Shown here piece by piece: positions 30,047 through 37,554 of a stretch of DNA of 64,000 bases. This stretch comes from Microbacterium sp. EYE_78. GTDB taxonomy: Bacteria > Actinomycetota > Actinomycetes > Actinomycetales > Microbacteriaceae. Where the stretch lies: assembly GCF_023149035.1 (NCBI RefSeq), contig NZ_JAHXMY010000002.1, forward strand, positions 248,001 to 312,000, in the 5' to 3' direction. The notes beneath the pieces were generated by a model. It was given only the letters and a program-made list of their open reading frames with translations, made no database searches and was not told the origin of the DNA. Position 1 is the stretch's first letter. Every line of letters begins with the position of its first letter. Position numbers and translations under genes: made by a program.

Positions 30047-30643
30047 TTACCGTCGACGCTTGCGCTTGATTCCCAGCGTTCGACTCATCTCCGCCTCCAG
30101 CGCGAACACGGCGGCCTGCCGGCCCTTGACGTCCGCTGTCACTACCGCACGCGCCTTGTCGATCACCGACTCGGGACCAAGGATCGTGAATGGCGCGATC
30201 GCATGGATGGTGACTGCGTGGGCTGCCTCCAACCGCGCCTCGAGTTCTTGGAAAGCCTCTAGTTGACGTTCGACCGTGGTCCCGAGTTCCCGAAGGCCCG
30301 TTGGTGCCTCACCCGCAGCCCCCGGAGATTGAGCGCGAAGCCTCAGCCACTCCTCGATATCCGTTTTCGCTTCCCCAAGGCGATCTAGCTTCTTCCGGAC
30401 GAGGTTGTACGAATCATCCGCCTGACTATAGGCAACGTACGCCTCGAATCGACGTTCACGAACCCACCGATTATGTTCCTTCCTGCCCTGCAGCCAGGCG
30501 CCGAGAAGGCCAGCGCCCGCAGTCAGCGCGGCGCCGCCGAAGATGGATAAGAGAGCGAGGGTCAGCGGATCGATGCCAGGGAGGTTCGGGGCCACAGTCG
30601 GAGCATAATAAGCGGGCTGAGCGCGATCGGCTATTGGCGGCAT
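30047..30643 (-). CDS. Membrane-anchored coiled-coil protein, first gene of the cargo operon
   Basis: 198 residues. One N-terminal transmembrane segment (LTLALLSIFGGAALTAGAGLLGAW, in part, residues about 27-50) is followed by a basic patch (GRKEHNRWVRERRFEAYVAY) and long helices (RQLEAFQELEARLEAAHAV). The protein ends in a basic tail, KRKRRR. The layout fits an inner-membrane protein with a cytoplasmic coiled coil. Such proteins are frequent in phage-defence and mobile loci but no named family is evident. The ATG at 30643 lacks a clear ribosome site, and an internal GTG about 17 codons in is an alternative. Confidence 0.6.
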   Translation of the reverse strand: MPPIADRAQPAYYAPTVAPNLPGIDPLTLALLSIFGGAALTAGAGLLGAWLQGRKEHNRWVRERRFEAYVAYSQADDSYNLVRKKLDRLGEAKTDIEEWLRLRAQSPGAAGEAPTGLRELGTTVERQLEAFQELEARLEAAHAVTIHAIAPFTILGPESVIDKARAVVTADVKGRQAAVFALEAEMSRTLGIKRKRRR

Positions 30644-30706
30644 GCGAAACGGGCGTCGAACTCGAAAAAACCTGATCAGAAATATGTCGATAATTAGGTT
30701 TTGAGT

Positions 30707-30710
30707 CTTC
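30707..30710. other. attR crossover core
   Basis: CTTC matching attL. To its left lies the AT-rich element end (GATAATTAGGTTTTGAGT, which includes an in-frame stop at 30702-30704), and to its right the host sequence GAAGACCTCGAGG. The reconstructed attB centre CTTCGAAG is an 8-bp palindrome. Confidence 0.65.
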
Positions 30711-31280
30711 GAAGACCTCGAGGATCAGCTCGACTCCGAATGGGAGGCCGAGCGCGCTGCGCTGGACACCGAGGCAGAGCGTCTCCGAGTCGCGCGCCTG
30801 TCGTTGCGCGAACGGATGACGGCGCTCGCCGCGTCGGACGCGCGGATCACGTGCGAGCTCACGGACGGGACGGGGGTCGACGGAACCGTCGCCGCGACCG
30901 GTCCCGACTGGCTCGCGCTCGGCGACGGCCCGGCGCGCGGCGCGCTCATCGTGCCCGTCGAGGCCGTCGTCGCGATCGGCGCGCGTCATGAGGATGTGCT
31001 GCTCAGCGCACGCGGGGCATCACCGAGCCGTCTGCGCGAGAGGATGACCCTCGGCTTCGTCCTACGTGACCTCGCCCGTCGACGCGTCCCCGTCACCGTG
31101 TCACTCCGAGGCGGGCGGGAACTGGCCGGCACGATCGACCGTGCGGCATCCGATCACCTCGATCTCGCACTCCACGACCGCGGCGCTCCTCGTCGCCGCG
31201 ACCTCGTGAGCGGGCACCGCCTGGTCCCCTTCGCGGCGATCTCGTCGATCCGGCTGGAGGCCACGGTCGACTTGGTGTGA
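30711..31280 (+). pseudogene. 3' part of the host gene split by the element (Sm-like repeat protein)
   Basis: 189 sense codons with no native start. Joined to 22875-22892 they give a 195-residue protein: an acidic helix (EDLEDQLDSEWEAERAALD), a basic helix, and two similar beta-rich units. In each unit a strand and G-x-x-x-x-G-x-V motif is followed by DWLAL/DHLDL (ITCELTDGTGVDGTVAATG, and VTVSLRGGRELAGTIDRA), recalling Sm-like barrels. A shortened product could still arise from TTG 30792 or ATG 30804, keeping both units. The frame has no internal damage, consistent with recent or reversible insertion. Function unknown. Confidence 0.8.
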
Positions 31281-31300
31281 TCGTGCCGTGCAGTCGCGCG

Positions 31301-31573
31301 TCACTCGCGGCCGCGGCGCCCTCGCCCCCACAGCTCCGGGAAGCTCGCGGCGTTCGACTCGCGCCACAGCGCGTGCAGCCGAGCATCCTCCGCCTGATCG
31401 TCGAGATAGTCCTCGACACTGTCCGCCTCGATCCGCCACACGGCGGGCGAGCCCAGCTTCGCACCGCGGAGCCGTCCGTCGAGCACGAGGGCGACGACCT
31501 CGTCGACGTCCAGGGCGAGCATGTCGGCGACCTGGGACGGCGTGAGCATGCGCACAGGCGTTCCGTCGGGCAT
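31301..31573 (-). CDS. Helix-turn-helix (excisionase-type/BldC-like) protein
   Basis: 90 residues. The core RMLTPSQVADMLALDVDEVVALVLDGRLRGAKLG plus AVWRIEADSVEDYLDD is the MerR-like HTH_17 fold used by BldC and excisionases. The C-terminal tail (LWRESNAASFPELWGRG) is extra. It lies outside the element and belongs to the host region, so a transcription-factor role is more likely than excision. CATAAT (minus strand, 31580-31585) is 6 nt from the ATG with no Shine-Dalgarno, so it is probably leaderless. Convergent with the split gene. Confidence 0.75.
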   Translation of the reverse strand: MPDGTPVRMLTPSQVADMLALDVDEVVALVLDGRLRGAKLGSPAVWRIEADSVEDYLDDQAEDARLHALWRESNAASFPELWGRGRRGRE

Positions 31574-31669
31574 GAGGCCATTATGGTGCCGGTGGCGGGG
31601 CACGATCCGAGCCGCACCGGGCTGTGGATAATCGGATCGCGTCGACCGCCGCTGGGTCAGCATGACCTC

Positions 31670-32299
31670 ATGACCACACCGGATACGGTCCGCCCGAAGC
31701 CCCGTGCGTTCTGGGCGGACGCGCGCTTCCTGCTCGGCATCGTCCTCATCGTCGCGTCGGTCGCGGGGGTGTGGCTGGTCGTCGCGTCGGCCCGCCAGAC
31801 GGCCCCCGTCTTCGCCGCCGCGCGGACGATCGTGCCGGGTCAGGCCGTGACCGCCGACGACCTGCGCGTCGTCGACGTCGCCCTCGGCCCCTCGGGAGAG
31901 GCCTACGTCTCGCCCGCGTCGCTCGCACCGGGCGTGATCGCCACCCGCACGATCGAGGAGGGCGAACTCGTCCCGGTCGCCGCCGTGGACGAGGCGGATG
32001 CCGCGACCACGACGACGGTCGTGATCGACACCGCGGGCGAGATCTCCGCGTCGATCGACGCGGGCTCGCTCGTGGAGGTCTGGGCGGCCGCCCCCGAGGA
32101 GGGCGGTGCGTTCGCCGTGCCCGCCATCCTCGTCCCCTCGGCCACCGTCGTCTCGGTCGCGCGGGACGACGCCGTCGTCTCCGGCCGGGAGGTCTCGCTC
32201 GAACTCGTCATCCCGCGCGCCGACGTCGCCGCGACGCTCGCGGCGATCGCGGACGGCAGCGGGCTGTCGGTCGTCCCGGTCGCGGGAGCCGAGGGATGA
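31670..32299 (+). CDS. SAF-domain protein (CpaB/FlgA-like)
   Basis: 209 residues. An N-terminal membrane helix (FLLGIVLIVASVAGVWLVVA, residues about 22-42) precedes an extracytoplasmic SAF domain (RTIVPGQAVTADDLRVVDV to ATRTIEEGELVP). The architecture matches the RcpC/CpaB family of Flp pilus assembly proteins, but no pilus genes besides the following CpaE-like gene are nearby. The stop overlaps the next ATG (ATGA). Exact role unknown. Confidence 0.8.
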   Translation: MTTPDTVRPKPRAFWADARFLLGIVLIVASVAGVWLVVASARQTAPVFAAARTIVPGQAVTADDLRVVDVALGPSGEAYVSPASLAPGVIATRTIEEGELVPVAAVDEADAATTTTVVIDTAGEISASIDAGSLVEVWAAAPEEGGAFAVPAILVPSATVVSVARDDAVVSGREVSLELVIPRADVAATLAAIADGSGLSVVPVAGAEG

Positions 32300-33540
32300 G
32301 GGTCGTCGTCGCCGTCGACGGGCGCCGCGGTCGCGAACTCGCGGCGGATGCTGCGGCCGAGGGCGTCGAGGTGCGCGCGGTGGTCGCCGCGTCCGCACCC
32401 GCCGCTGCGGTGCAGGACGCGACGGCCGGGCCCGACGCGGCAGAGCTGCTGGCCGAACTCTCCCGCGCCGACCTGCTGATCGTCGAGGGGCGGTCTGCGA
32501 CGGTCACCGCGGCGCTCGTCGCGGCGTGCGATCGACTCTCCGTCCGGCTCGTGCCGTTGTGCGCGAACGGATCGGAGCGGCGGCTCGCCACCTCGCTCGG
32601 TCTCATCCCGCACGAGCTCGATGCGCCGGCATCCGTGCTGCTGGCCATCCCCGTCCCCTCCGAGGCCGTGACCGCCCCCGGGCGAGGACGCGTGATCGCC
32701 GTCTGGGGACCCCACGGGGCACCGGGGCGCACCACGCTCGCCGTCGAGATCGCCTGCGCGCTCGCGGACGGCACGCGGCAGGTGGCGCTGGTCGACGCCG
32801 ACTCCCACGCTCCGTCGGTCGCACTGGCGACCGGGCTGCCCGACGAGGGCCCGGGGTTCGCGGCCGCGTGCCGTCAGGCCGAGCGCGGCGCCTTGACGGT
32901 CGCCGAACTCGCGCGCATCGCCGCGACCCTCGGCGACGTCGAGGTCCTCGCCGGCCTCAACCGTCCGGGCCGCTGGCCCGAGCTCTCCCACCCCCGGGTG
33001 CTGGCGGCCCTCGACGTCTGCCGTGACTGGGTCGACGACACCGTCGTCGACCTGGCGGCGCCCCTCGAGCGCGACGAGGAGATCGTCAGCGACCTGGTCG
33101 ACGGCCCGCGTCGCAACGCGGCGACCCTCGCGACCCTCGAGACCGCGGATCTCGTCGTCGCCGTCCTCTCGGCGGACGCGGTCGGCGTGTCGCGGTTCGT
33201 GCGGGCGTGGCCGGACCTCCGCGCGGCCACCGGCACCGCCCCCGTGCGGGTGGTGGTGAACAAGACGCGCGCCGGCGCCCTCGGCGTCGACGCGCGGGGC
33301 CAGGTGCGCCGGACGCTCGAGCGCTACACCGGCGTCTCGGACGTCTCATTCGTGCCGTGGGACCCGCGAGGGACGGATGCCGCGATGCTCTCCGCGCGCC
33401 CGATCGCCCACGTCGCTCCGCGTTCGGCGGTGCCCGCCGCCGTCCGACGGTTCGTCTCCGAGTCCGTCCGAGTCCCGCGCGAGGAGAGCGAGCTCCCACT
33501 GCGCAGACAGTCGCGGCGCCGACTCGCGCGCACCGCCTGA
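32296..33540 (+). CDS. CpaE-like MinD-family P-loop protein
   Basis: 414 residues. An N-terminal atypical receiver-like domain (about residues 1-120; MRVVVAVDGRRGRELAADAA and DLLIVEG) is followed by a MinD/ParA-type domain. In place of a canonical KGGxGKTT loop it has WGPHGAPGRTTLAVE, with Arg where the P-loop Lys is expected. It then has VALVDADSHAPSVA (Walker A'), a TVVDLAAPLERDE-like strand and VVVNKTR. In CpaE/TadZ families such proteins localise pilus machinery at the pole, often with weak ATPase activity. Coupled to the SAF gene by a 4-bp overlap. Confidence 0.8.
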   Translation: MRVVVAVDGRRGRELAADAAAEGVEVRAVVAASAPAAAVQDATAGPDAAELLAELSRADLLIVEGRSATVTAALVAACDRLSVRLVPLCANGSERRLATSLGLIPHELDAPASVLLAIPVPSEAVTAPGRGRVIAVWGPHGAPGRTTLAVEIACALADGTRQVALVDADSHAPSVALATGLPDEGPGFAAACRQAERGALTVAELARIAATLGDVEVLAGLNRPGRWPELSHPRVLAALDVCRDWVDDTVVDLAAPLERDEEIVSDLVDGPRRNAATLATLETADLVVAVLSADAVGVSRFVRAWPDLRAATGTAPVRVVVNKTRAGALGVDARGQVRRTLERYTGVSDVSFVPWDPRGTDAAMLSARPIAHVAPRSAVPAAVRRFVSESVRVPREESELPLRRQSRRRLARTA

Positions 33541-33593
33541 GGGCGACCCGAGTCCTCGATGCCCGGCGATCTCCAGCATCTAGGCTGGAGGTC

Positions 33594-35087
33594 GTGTCCA
33601 CGCTCAGCGACCTCGTCTACGCCCAAGGCCGATCGACGGCGGAAGACGTCGAATGGCTGCATCGCCTCGCCGGAGACGGGCAGCTGCTCGCCGACCTGGC
33701 CTCCGCGGACATCGTGGTGTGGGTGCCGACCGCAGACGATTCGTTCATCGCCGTCGCCCACACCCGCCCGAGCGGGGCCGCGACCCTGTTCTACCGCGAC
33801 ATCGTCGGCGACCTCGTCCGACCGCAGTGGCGCACGCAGGTCAAGGACGCCTTCGTGCAGGGCCGGGTCGTCGACTCCGCGTCGCCGGACTGGTTCGAGG
33901 AGACCCCGACGCGCGTCCGCGCGGTGCCGATCGTTCGGGAGCGCGCGGCGCAGGGGAGGGATGCCCGGGTCATCGGCGTCCTCACGCGCCACACCAACCT
34001 CGGCGAGGCTCGCACGCCGTCGCGGCAGCAGATCACCTTCAACGAATGCGCGGACGACCTCTTCGGCATGATCGCGTCGGCGGACTTCCCGGACCTCACG
34101 GCGCCGACCTCCCCGCGCCGCGGCGCGCCGCGTGCATCGGACGGACTCATCCGTCTCGACGTCGACGGCATCACCACCTTCGCCAGTCCCAACGCCCTGT
34201 CCGCCTTCAATCGACTCGGGTTCGACGACGAACTCGAGGGCGAGTCGCTCGTCGAGGTCGCCAGCACCTTCATGCCGGCGTCGCGCCAGTTCGACGAGTC
34301 GCTGCCGATCGTCATGGCGGGGCGCGCGCCGTGGCGCGCCGACGTCGAAGCCCGCGGCGTCACGGTGTCGCTCCGGACGATCCCGCTGCGGGAGAACGGC
34401 AACCGCATCGGCGCCATCGTGCTGTGCCGCGACGTGAGCGAGATCCGTCACCAGGAGCAGGAGCTCATCACGAAGGACGCGACGATCCGCGAGATCCACC
34501 ACCGCGTCAAGAACAACCTGCAGACGGTCGCCTCGCTGCTGCGCATCCAGGCGCGCCGCACGCACTCGGACGAGGGTCGCGACGCGCTGACCCAGGCCAT
34601 GCGTCGTGTCTCGGCGATCGCCGTCGTTCACGACACCCTCTCGGAGGGACTCGCGCAGGTCGTCGATTTCGACGACGTCTTCGAGCGGGTGCTCAAGCTC
34701 GTCGCCGAGGTCGCGGCCGCACCGAACACCCGCGCGCGCACGTTGAAGACGGGGACGTTCGGCACGCTGCCGAGCGAATACGCGACGCCGCTCGCGTTGG
34801 CGCTGACCGAGCTCGTGACCAACGCGGTCGAGCACGGTCTCGCCGACAAGGAGGGCGAGGTCGAGATCATCGCGGAGCGCGACGAGGAACGACTCCTCGT
34901 CCGCGTGCGGGACACGGGCGTCGGCCTGCCGGAGGGTCAGGTGGGTCGCGGGCTCGGGACGCAGATCGTCCGCACGCTCATCCAGGGCGAGCTCAGCGGG
35001 ACCATCGACTGGCACACCCTGATGGGCAGCGGCACCGAAGTGACGATCGAGATCCCGCTGCGCTACATCCAGCGGTCGCGGAGCTGA
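33594..35087 (+). CDS. pdtaS: Sensor histidine kinase PdtaS
   Basis: 497 residues, soluble. An N-terminal GAF-like domain (about residues 1-155) is followed by PAS (about 180-290), a HisKA_2 H-box EIHHRVKNNLQTVASLLRIQ (His302/303) and HATPase_c with ELVTNAVEHGL and DTGVGLPEG. This is PdtaS, partner of the RNA-binding antiterminator PdtaR, which is not in the window. A TAGGCT hexamer (33581-33586) 7 nt before the GTG, without Shine-Dalgarno, indicates a leaderless message. Confidence 0.9.
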   Translation: MSTLSDLVYAQGRSTAEDVEWLHRLAGDGQLLADLASADIVVWVPTADDSFIAVAHTRPSGAATLFYRDIVGDLVRPQWRTQVKDAFVQGRVVDSASPDWFEETPTRVRAVPIVRERAAQGRDARVIGVLTRHTNLGEARTPSRQQITFNECADDLFGMIASADFPDLTAPTSPRRGAPRASDGLIRLDVDGITTFASPNALSAFNRLGFDDELEGESLVEVASTFMPASRQFDESLPIVMAGRAPWRADVEARGVTVSLRTIPLRENGNRIGAIVLCRDVSEIRHQEQELITKDATIREIHHRVKNNLQTVASLLRIQARRTHSDEGRDALTQAMRRVSAIAVVHDTLSEGLAQVVDFDDVFERVLKLVAEVAAAPNTRARTLKTGTFGTLPSEYATPLALALTELVTNAVEHGLADKEGEVEIIAERDEERLLVRVRDTGVGLPEGQVGRGLGTQIVRTLIQGELSGTIDWHTLMGSGTEVTIEIPLRYIQRSRS

Positions 35088-35138
35088 CGGAGAACCCGTC
35101 CGGCCGCGGCACGGCACTGCGCGCCGCGGCGAGCCGGC

Positions 35139-35387
35139 TCAGGAGGCGCGGCGGGCGCGAGCGGCGCGGCGCTTGAGCGCGCGGCGCTCGTCTTCGGAGA
35201 GGCCGCCCCACACGCCCGAGTCCTGACCGGTCTCGAGGGCGTACTGGAGGCAGAGTTCGGTGACGGTGCACCGGGCGCAGACGGTCTTCGCCTTCTCGAT
35301 CTGGTCGACGGCGGGGCCGGTGTTCCCCACGGGGAAGAACAGTTCCGGGTCGACGGTCAGGCAGGCGGCTTTGTCGCGCCAATCCAT
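35139..35387 (-). CDS. whiB1: WhiB1-type iron-sulfur transcription factor
   Basis: 82 residues. The four cluster cysteines are Cys9, Cys37, Cys40 and Cys46 (DKAACL, VCARC, TELC), with the G[VI]WGG turn (SGVWGG) and a basic C-terminal DNA-binding tail (RRALKRRAARARR). The sequence DWRDKAACLTVDPELFFPVG is close to mycobacterial WhiB1, an essential NO-sensitive [4Fe-4S] protein that binds SigA. Start ATG 35387 has AAGGAGC upstream. The 234-bp region between it and the next gene is AT-richer, with CATGCC-CC-GGCATG (35515-35528), a possible regulator site. Confidence 0.93.
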   Translation of the reverse strand: MDWRDKAACLTVDPELFFPVGNTGPAVDQIEKAKTVCARCTVTELCLQYALETGQDSGVWGGLSEDERRALKRRAARARRAS

Positions 35388-35621
35388 AGCGGTGCTCCTT
35401 GGGGGATCATTGGTCGGGATGCGACGCCGGGCGACGTCGTCTAACCTGGTGGTGGTGTGCGAGCAGACGCTCGCCCCACGCCGCTGTGGGAGCACACTTG
35501 CCCGTCAATATTCCCATGCCCCGGCATGTGAATCAAGGGTTAACGGAGTATTTCGGCGCGTCGCCCTGCCCGGAACCGGGTGCGCCCGGCGCCGCGGGGC
35601 AGTCCCGCCCAGGAGGTGGCG

Positions 35622-36023
35622 ATGATCCGGACGACCGGCGTGGAGCGCGGCGCAGCCGTCTGGCTGGGACTCGAGGCCGCAGCGATCCTGACCCTCGCCG
35701 TGTGGGAGCTCGTCGCGCTGGTGCGCGGCGACAGTGGGTCGGCGAGCAGCTCGGTCGCTCTCCTCGTCCTCACCCTGATCGGCGCGGCCGCGGTGGCGGG
35801 ATTCGCCGTCGCCGTCTGGCGGGGAGGGTCCTGGGGGCGCTCGGGAGGTGTCGTCGTGCAGCTCCTCGTGCTGTCGATCGCGATCGGCCTGCTGACCGGT
35901 GAAGGGGCGGATGCCTCCCGTGCCGCAGCCGTCGCGGTGCCGGCGATCGTGGGACTCGTCCTGCTCATCGCTGCGGCGCGCGCCGCCGGTGCGCGGTCCC
36001 GTGGAGCATCGTCCGACGCCTGA
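35622..36023 (+). CDS. Four-helix integral membrane protein, unknown function
   Basis: 133 residues with four hydrophobic segments: GLEAAAILTLAVWELVALV, VALLVLTLIGAAAVAGFAVAV, VVVQLLVLSIAIGLLTG and AAAVAVPAIVGLVLLIAAA. The ATG at 35622 follows AGGAGG. Similar small four-helix proteins are common next to whiB/bcp genes in this family, but no function is known. Its stop (36021-36023) abuts the bcp stop on the other strand, with no gap. Confidence 0.75.
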   Translation: MIRTTGVERGAAVWLGLEAAAILTLAVWELVALVRGDSGSASSSVALLVLTLIGAAAVAGFAVAVWRGGSWGRSGGVVVQLLVLSIAIGLLTGEGADASRAAAVAVPAIVGLVLLIAAARAAGARSRGASSDA

Positions 36024-36488
36024 TCAGACCTCGAGCAGGCCCCGGATCCGTGCGACGTGGCCGGTCGCCTTCACGTTGTACAGGGCGTGGGTGATGGTTC
36101 CGATTTCGTCGATGACGAACGTCGAGCGGATGACGCCCTCGACGAGCTTGCCGTAGTTCATCTTCTCGCCCCACGCACCGTACGCCTCATGGACGGCGTG
36201 ATCGGGGTCGCTCAGCAGCGAGTAGGGGAGTGCGTCCCGCTCGCGGAACTCGCGGAGCTTCGACGGATCGTCGCGCGAGATGCCCACGACGGTGTATCCG
36301 GCGTCCTGCAGGGGCGCGATGCTGTCGCGGAAGTCGCAGGCCTCGGTCGTGCAGCCGGGGGTCATCGCCGCGGGGTAGAAGAAGGCGATGACCTTCCGCC
36401 CGCGAAGATCCGCGAGTGCGACGGGCGCGCCGTCCTGATCGACGAGGGAGAAGTCGGGCGCGGGTGTTCCGGTCTCGAGTCGGGGCAT
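36024..36488 (-). CDS. bcp: Thioredoxin-dependent peroxiredoxin (Bcp/PrxQ)
   Basis: 154 residues. Thioredoxin fold with peroxidatic Cys46 in AAMTPGCTTEACDFRD and resolving Cys51, the one-turn PrxQ arrangement. Reduces H2O2 and organic peroxides using thioredoxin. TACACT (minus strand, 36495-36500) sits 6 nt before the ATG, without Shine-Dalgarno, so it is probably leaderless. It complements KatG in peroxide defence. Confidence 0.94.
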   Translation of the reverse strand: MPRLETGTPAPDFSLVDQDGAPVALADLRGRKVIAFFYPAAMTPGCTTEACDFRDSIAPLQDAGYTVVGISRDDPSKLREFRERDALPYSLLSDPDHAVHEAYGAWGEKMNYGKLVEGVIRSTFVIDEIGTITHALYNVKATGHVARIRGLLEV

Positions 36489-36510
36489 CCGCCCAGTGTA
36501 GGCCGGTCCG

Positions 36511-37554
36511 CTAGGAGGCGAACGTCGCCAGCAGCCGCTGCAGCGAGTCCAGGCGCGCAGCGCCGCGGTCGCCGAGTCTGCCCTCCGCGACGGCCTCGAC
36601 GATCGCGCAGTCGGGGGCATCGGGGAGGTGGGTGCAGCCGCGTGGGCACTCCTCGGCGATGACGGCGAGATCGGTGTACGCCTTGAGGATGTTCGCCGGG
36701 TCGACGTGTCCGAGTCCGAACGACCGCACGCCCGGGGTGTCGATGACCCATCCGCGGCCCGCCGGCCCGGCGTAGCGCAGCGACACCGCGGAGCTGGACG
36801 TGTGCCGGCCGCGGCCGGTGACCTCGTTGACATGTCCAGTCGCGCGCAGAGCCGTCGGGACGAGGGCGTTCACGAGCGTCGACTTGCCGACGCCGGAGTG
36901 CCCGACGAACACCGTGGCGTGCCCCGCGAGACGCTCGCCGATGGCGTCCACCGGCATCTGCTCCCGCCCGCTGCGGAACACCTCCAGGTCGTCGAGACCC
37001 TCGAAGTGGGCCAGGAAGCCACTCGGGTCGGCGAGGTCCGTCTTGGTCACGACGAGCATCGGATGCATCCCTGCGTCGAGGGCCGCGATCAGGTAGCGGT
37101 CGACGAGTCGGGGGCGAGGCTCGGGGTCTGCGGCGGCGACGACGACGAGCATCTGATCGGCATTGGCGACGATGATCCGCTCGATGTGGTCGGTGTCGTC
37201 GGCGCTGCGTCGGAGGAGGGACGTGCGCTCGTCGACCGTCACGATCCGGGCGAGGGTGCCGTCGGAGCCCGAGGTGTCACCCACGACCCGCACGCGGTCG
37301 CCGTTGACGATCGGCTGCTTGCGGAGTTCGCGCGCCCGACTGGCGAGCACGGGGCGTTCGTCGGGACCGTCTTCGTCCACGAGGACCGTGTAGCGGCCGC
37401 GGTCGACGCCGAGGACGCGGGCGGATGCGGCGTCCGCGTGCGCGGGCCGTCGCTTGGTGCGCGGCCGGTTGGCCTTCGGGTTCGGTCGGACGCGGATGTC
37501 GGCCTCGTCGTAGCCGAGGTCGTCGTCGTCATCGTCGCCGTCGAGCCAGCTCAC
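36511..37554 (-). CDS. rsgA: Ribosome small-subunit GTPase RsgA
   Basis: 347 residues from a GTG overlapping the aroA stop by 4 bp. An acidic N-terminus (DGDDDDDDLGYDEAD) and OB-fold precede a circularly permuted GTPase: G4 TKTD comes before G1 GHSGVGKST, then G3 DTPG. A C-terminal zinc domain has CPRGCTHLPDAPDC. It helps late 30S maturation. The aroA-rsgA operon arrangement is common in actinobacteria. Confidence 0.94.
   Translation of the reverse strand: MSWLDGDDDDDDLGYDEADIRVRPNPKANRPRTKRRPAHADAASARVLGVDRGRYTVLVDEDGPDERPVLASRARELRKQPIVNGDRVRVVGDTSGSDGTLARIVTVDERTSLLRRSADDTDHIERIIVANADQMLVVVAAADPEPRPRLVDRYLIAALDAGMHPMLVVTKTDLADPSGFLAHFEGLDDLEVFRSGREQMPVDAIGERLAGHATVFVGHSGVGKSTLVNALVPTALRATGHVNEVTGRGRHTSSSAVSLRYAGPAGRGWVIDTPGVRSFGLGHVDPANILKAYTDLAVIAEECPRGCTHLPDAPDCAIVEAVAEGRLGDRGAARLDSLQRLLATFAS

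Larger units (their letters stand above)
22889..30710 (+). mobile_element. 7.8-kb serine-integrase integrative element with defence-like cargo
   Basis: The left boundary is directly upstream of a large serine recombinase. The right boundary lies where a host reading frame resumes without a start codon. CTTC occurs at both ends (22889-22892 and 30707-30710), and one copy restores a continuous host gene, giving an insert of 7818 bp. Contents are integrase, excisionase candidate, six small unknown genes, two Cys-cluster proteins and a leftward three-gene cargo (membrane coiled coil, AbiTii, DUF3800). Base composition is visibly less GC-rich than the flanks, most clearly across 28290-30700. No structural, replication or transfer genes are recognisable, so it may be a genomic island, a phage satellite or a helper-dependent element. 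Confidence 0.85.

Noticed and set aside
22889..30710. Complete prophage
   Set aside because: Integrase and excisionase candidate are present, but no capsid, portal, terminase, tail, lysis or replication genes are recognisable in 7.8 kb.
31301..31573. Second excisionase belonging to the integrative element
   Set aside because: It lies beyond attR next to host sequence and has its own leaderless promoter, so it is treated as a host regulator.
36020..36027. CTGATCAG palindrome at the abutting stops of the membrane protein and bcp
   Set aside because: Follows trivially from adjacent convergent TGA/TCA stops.
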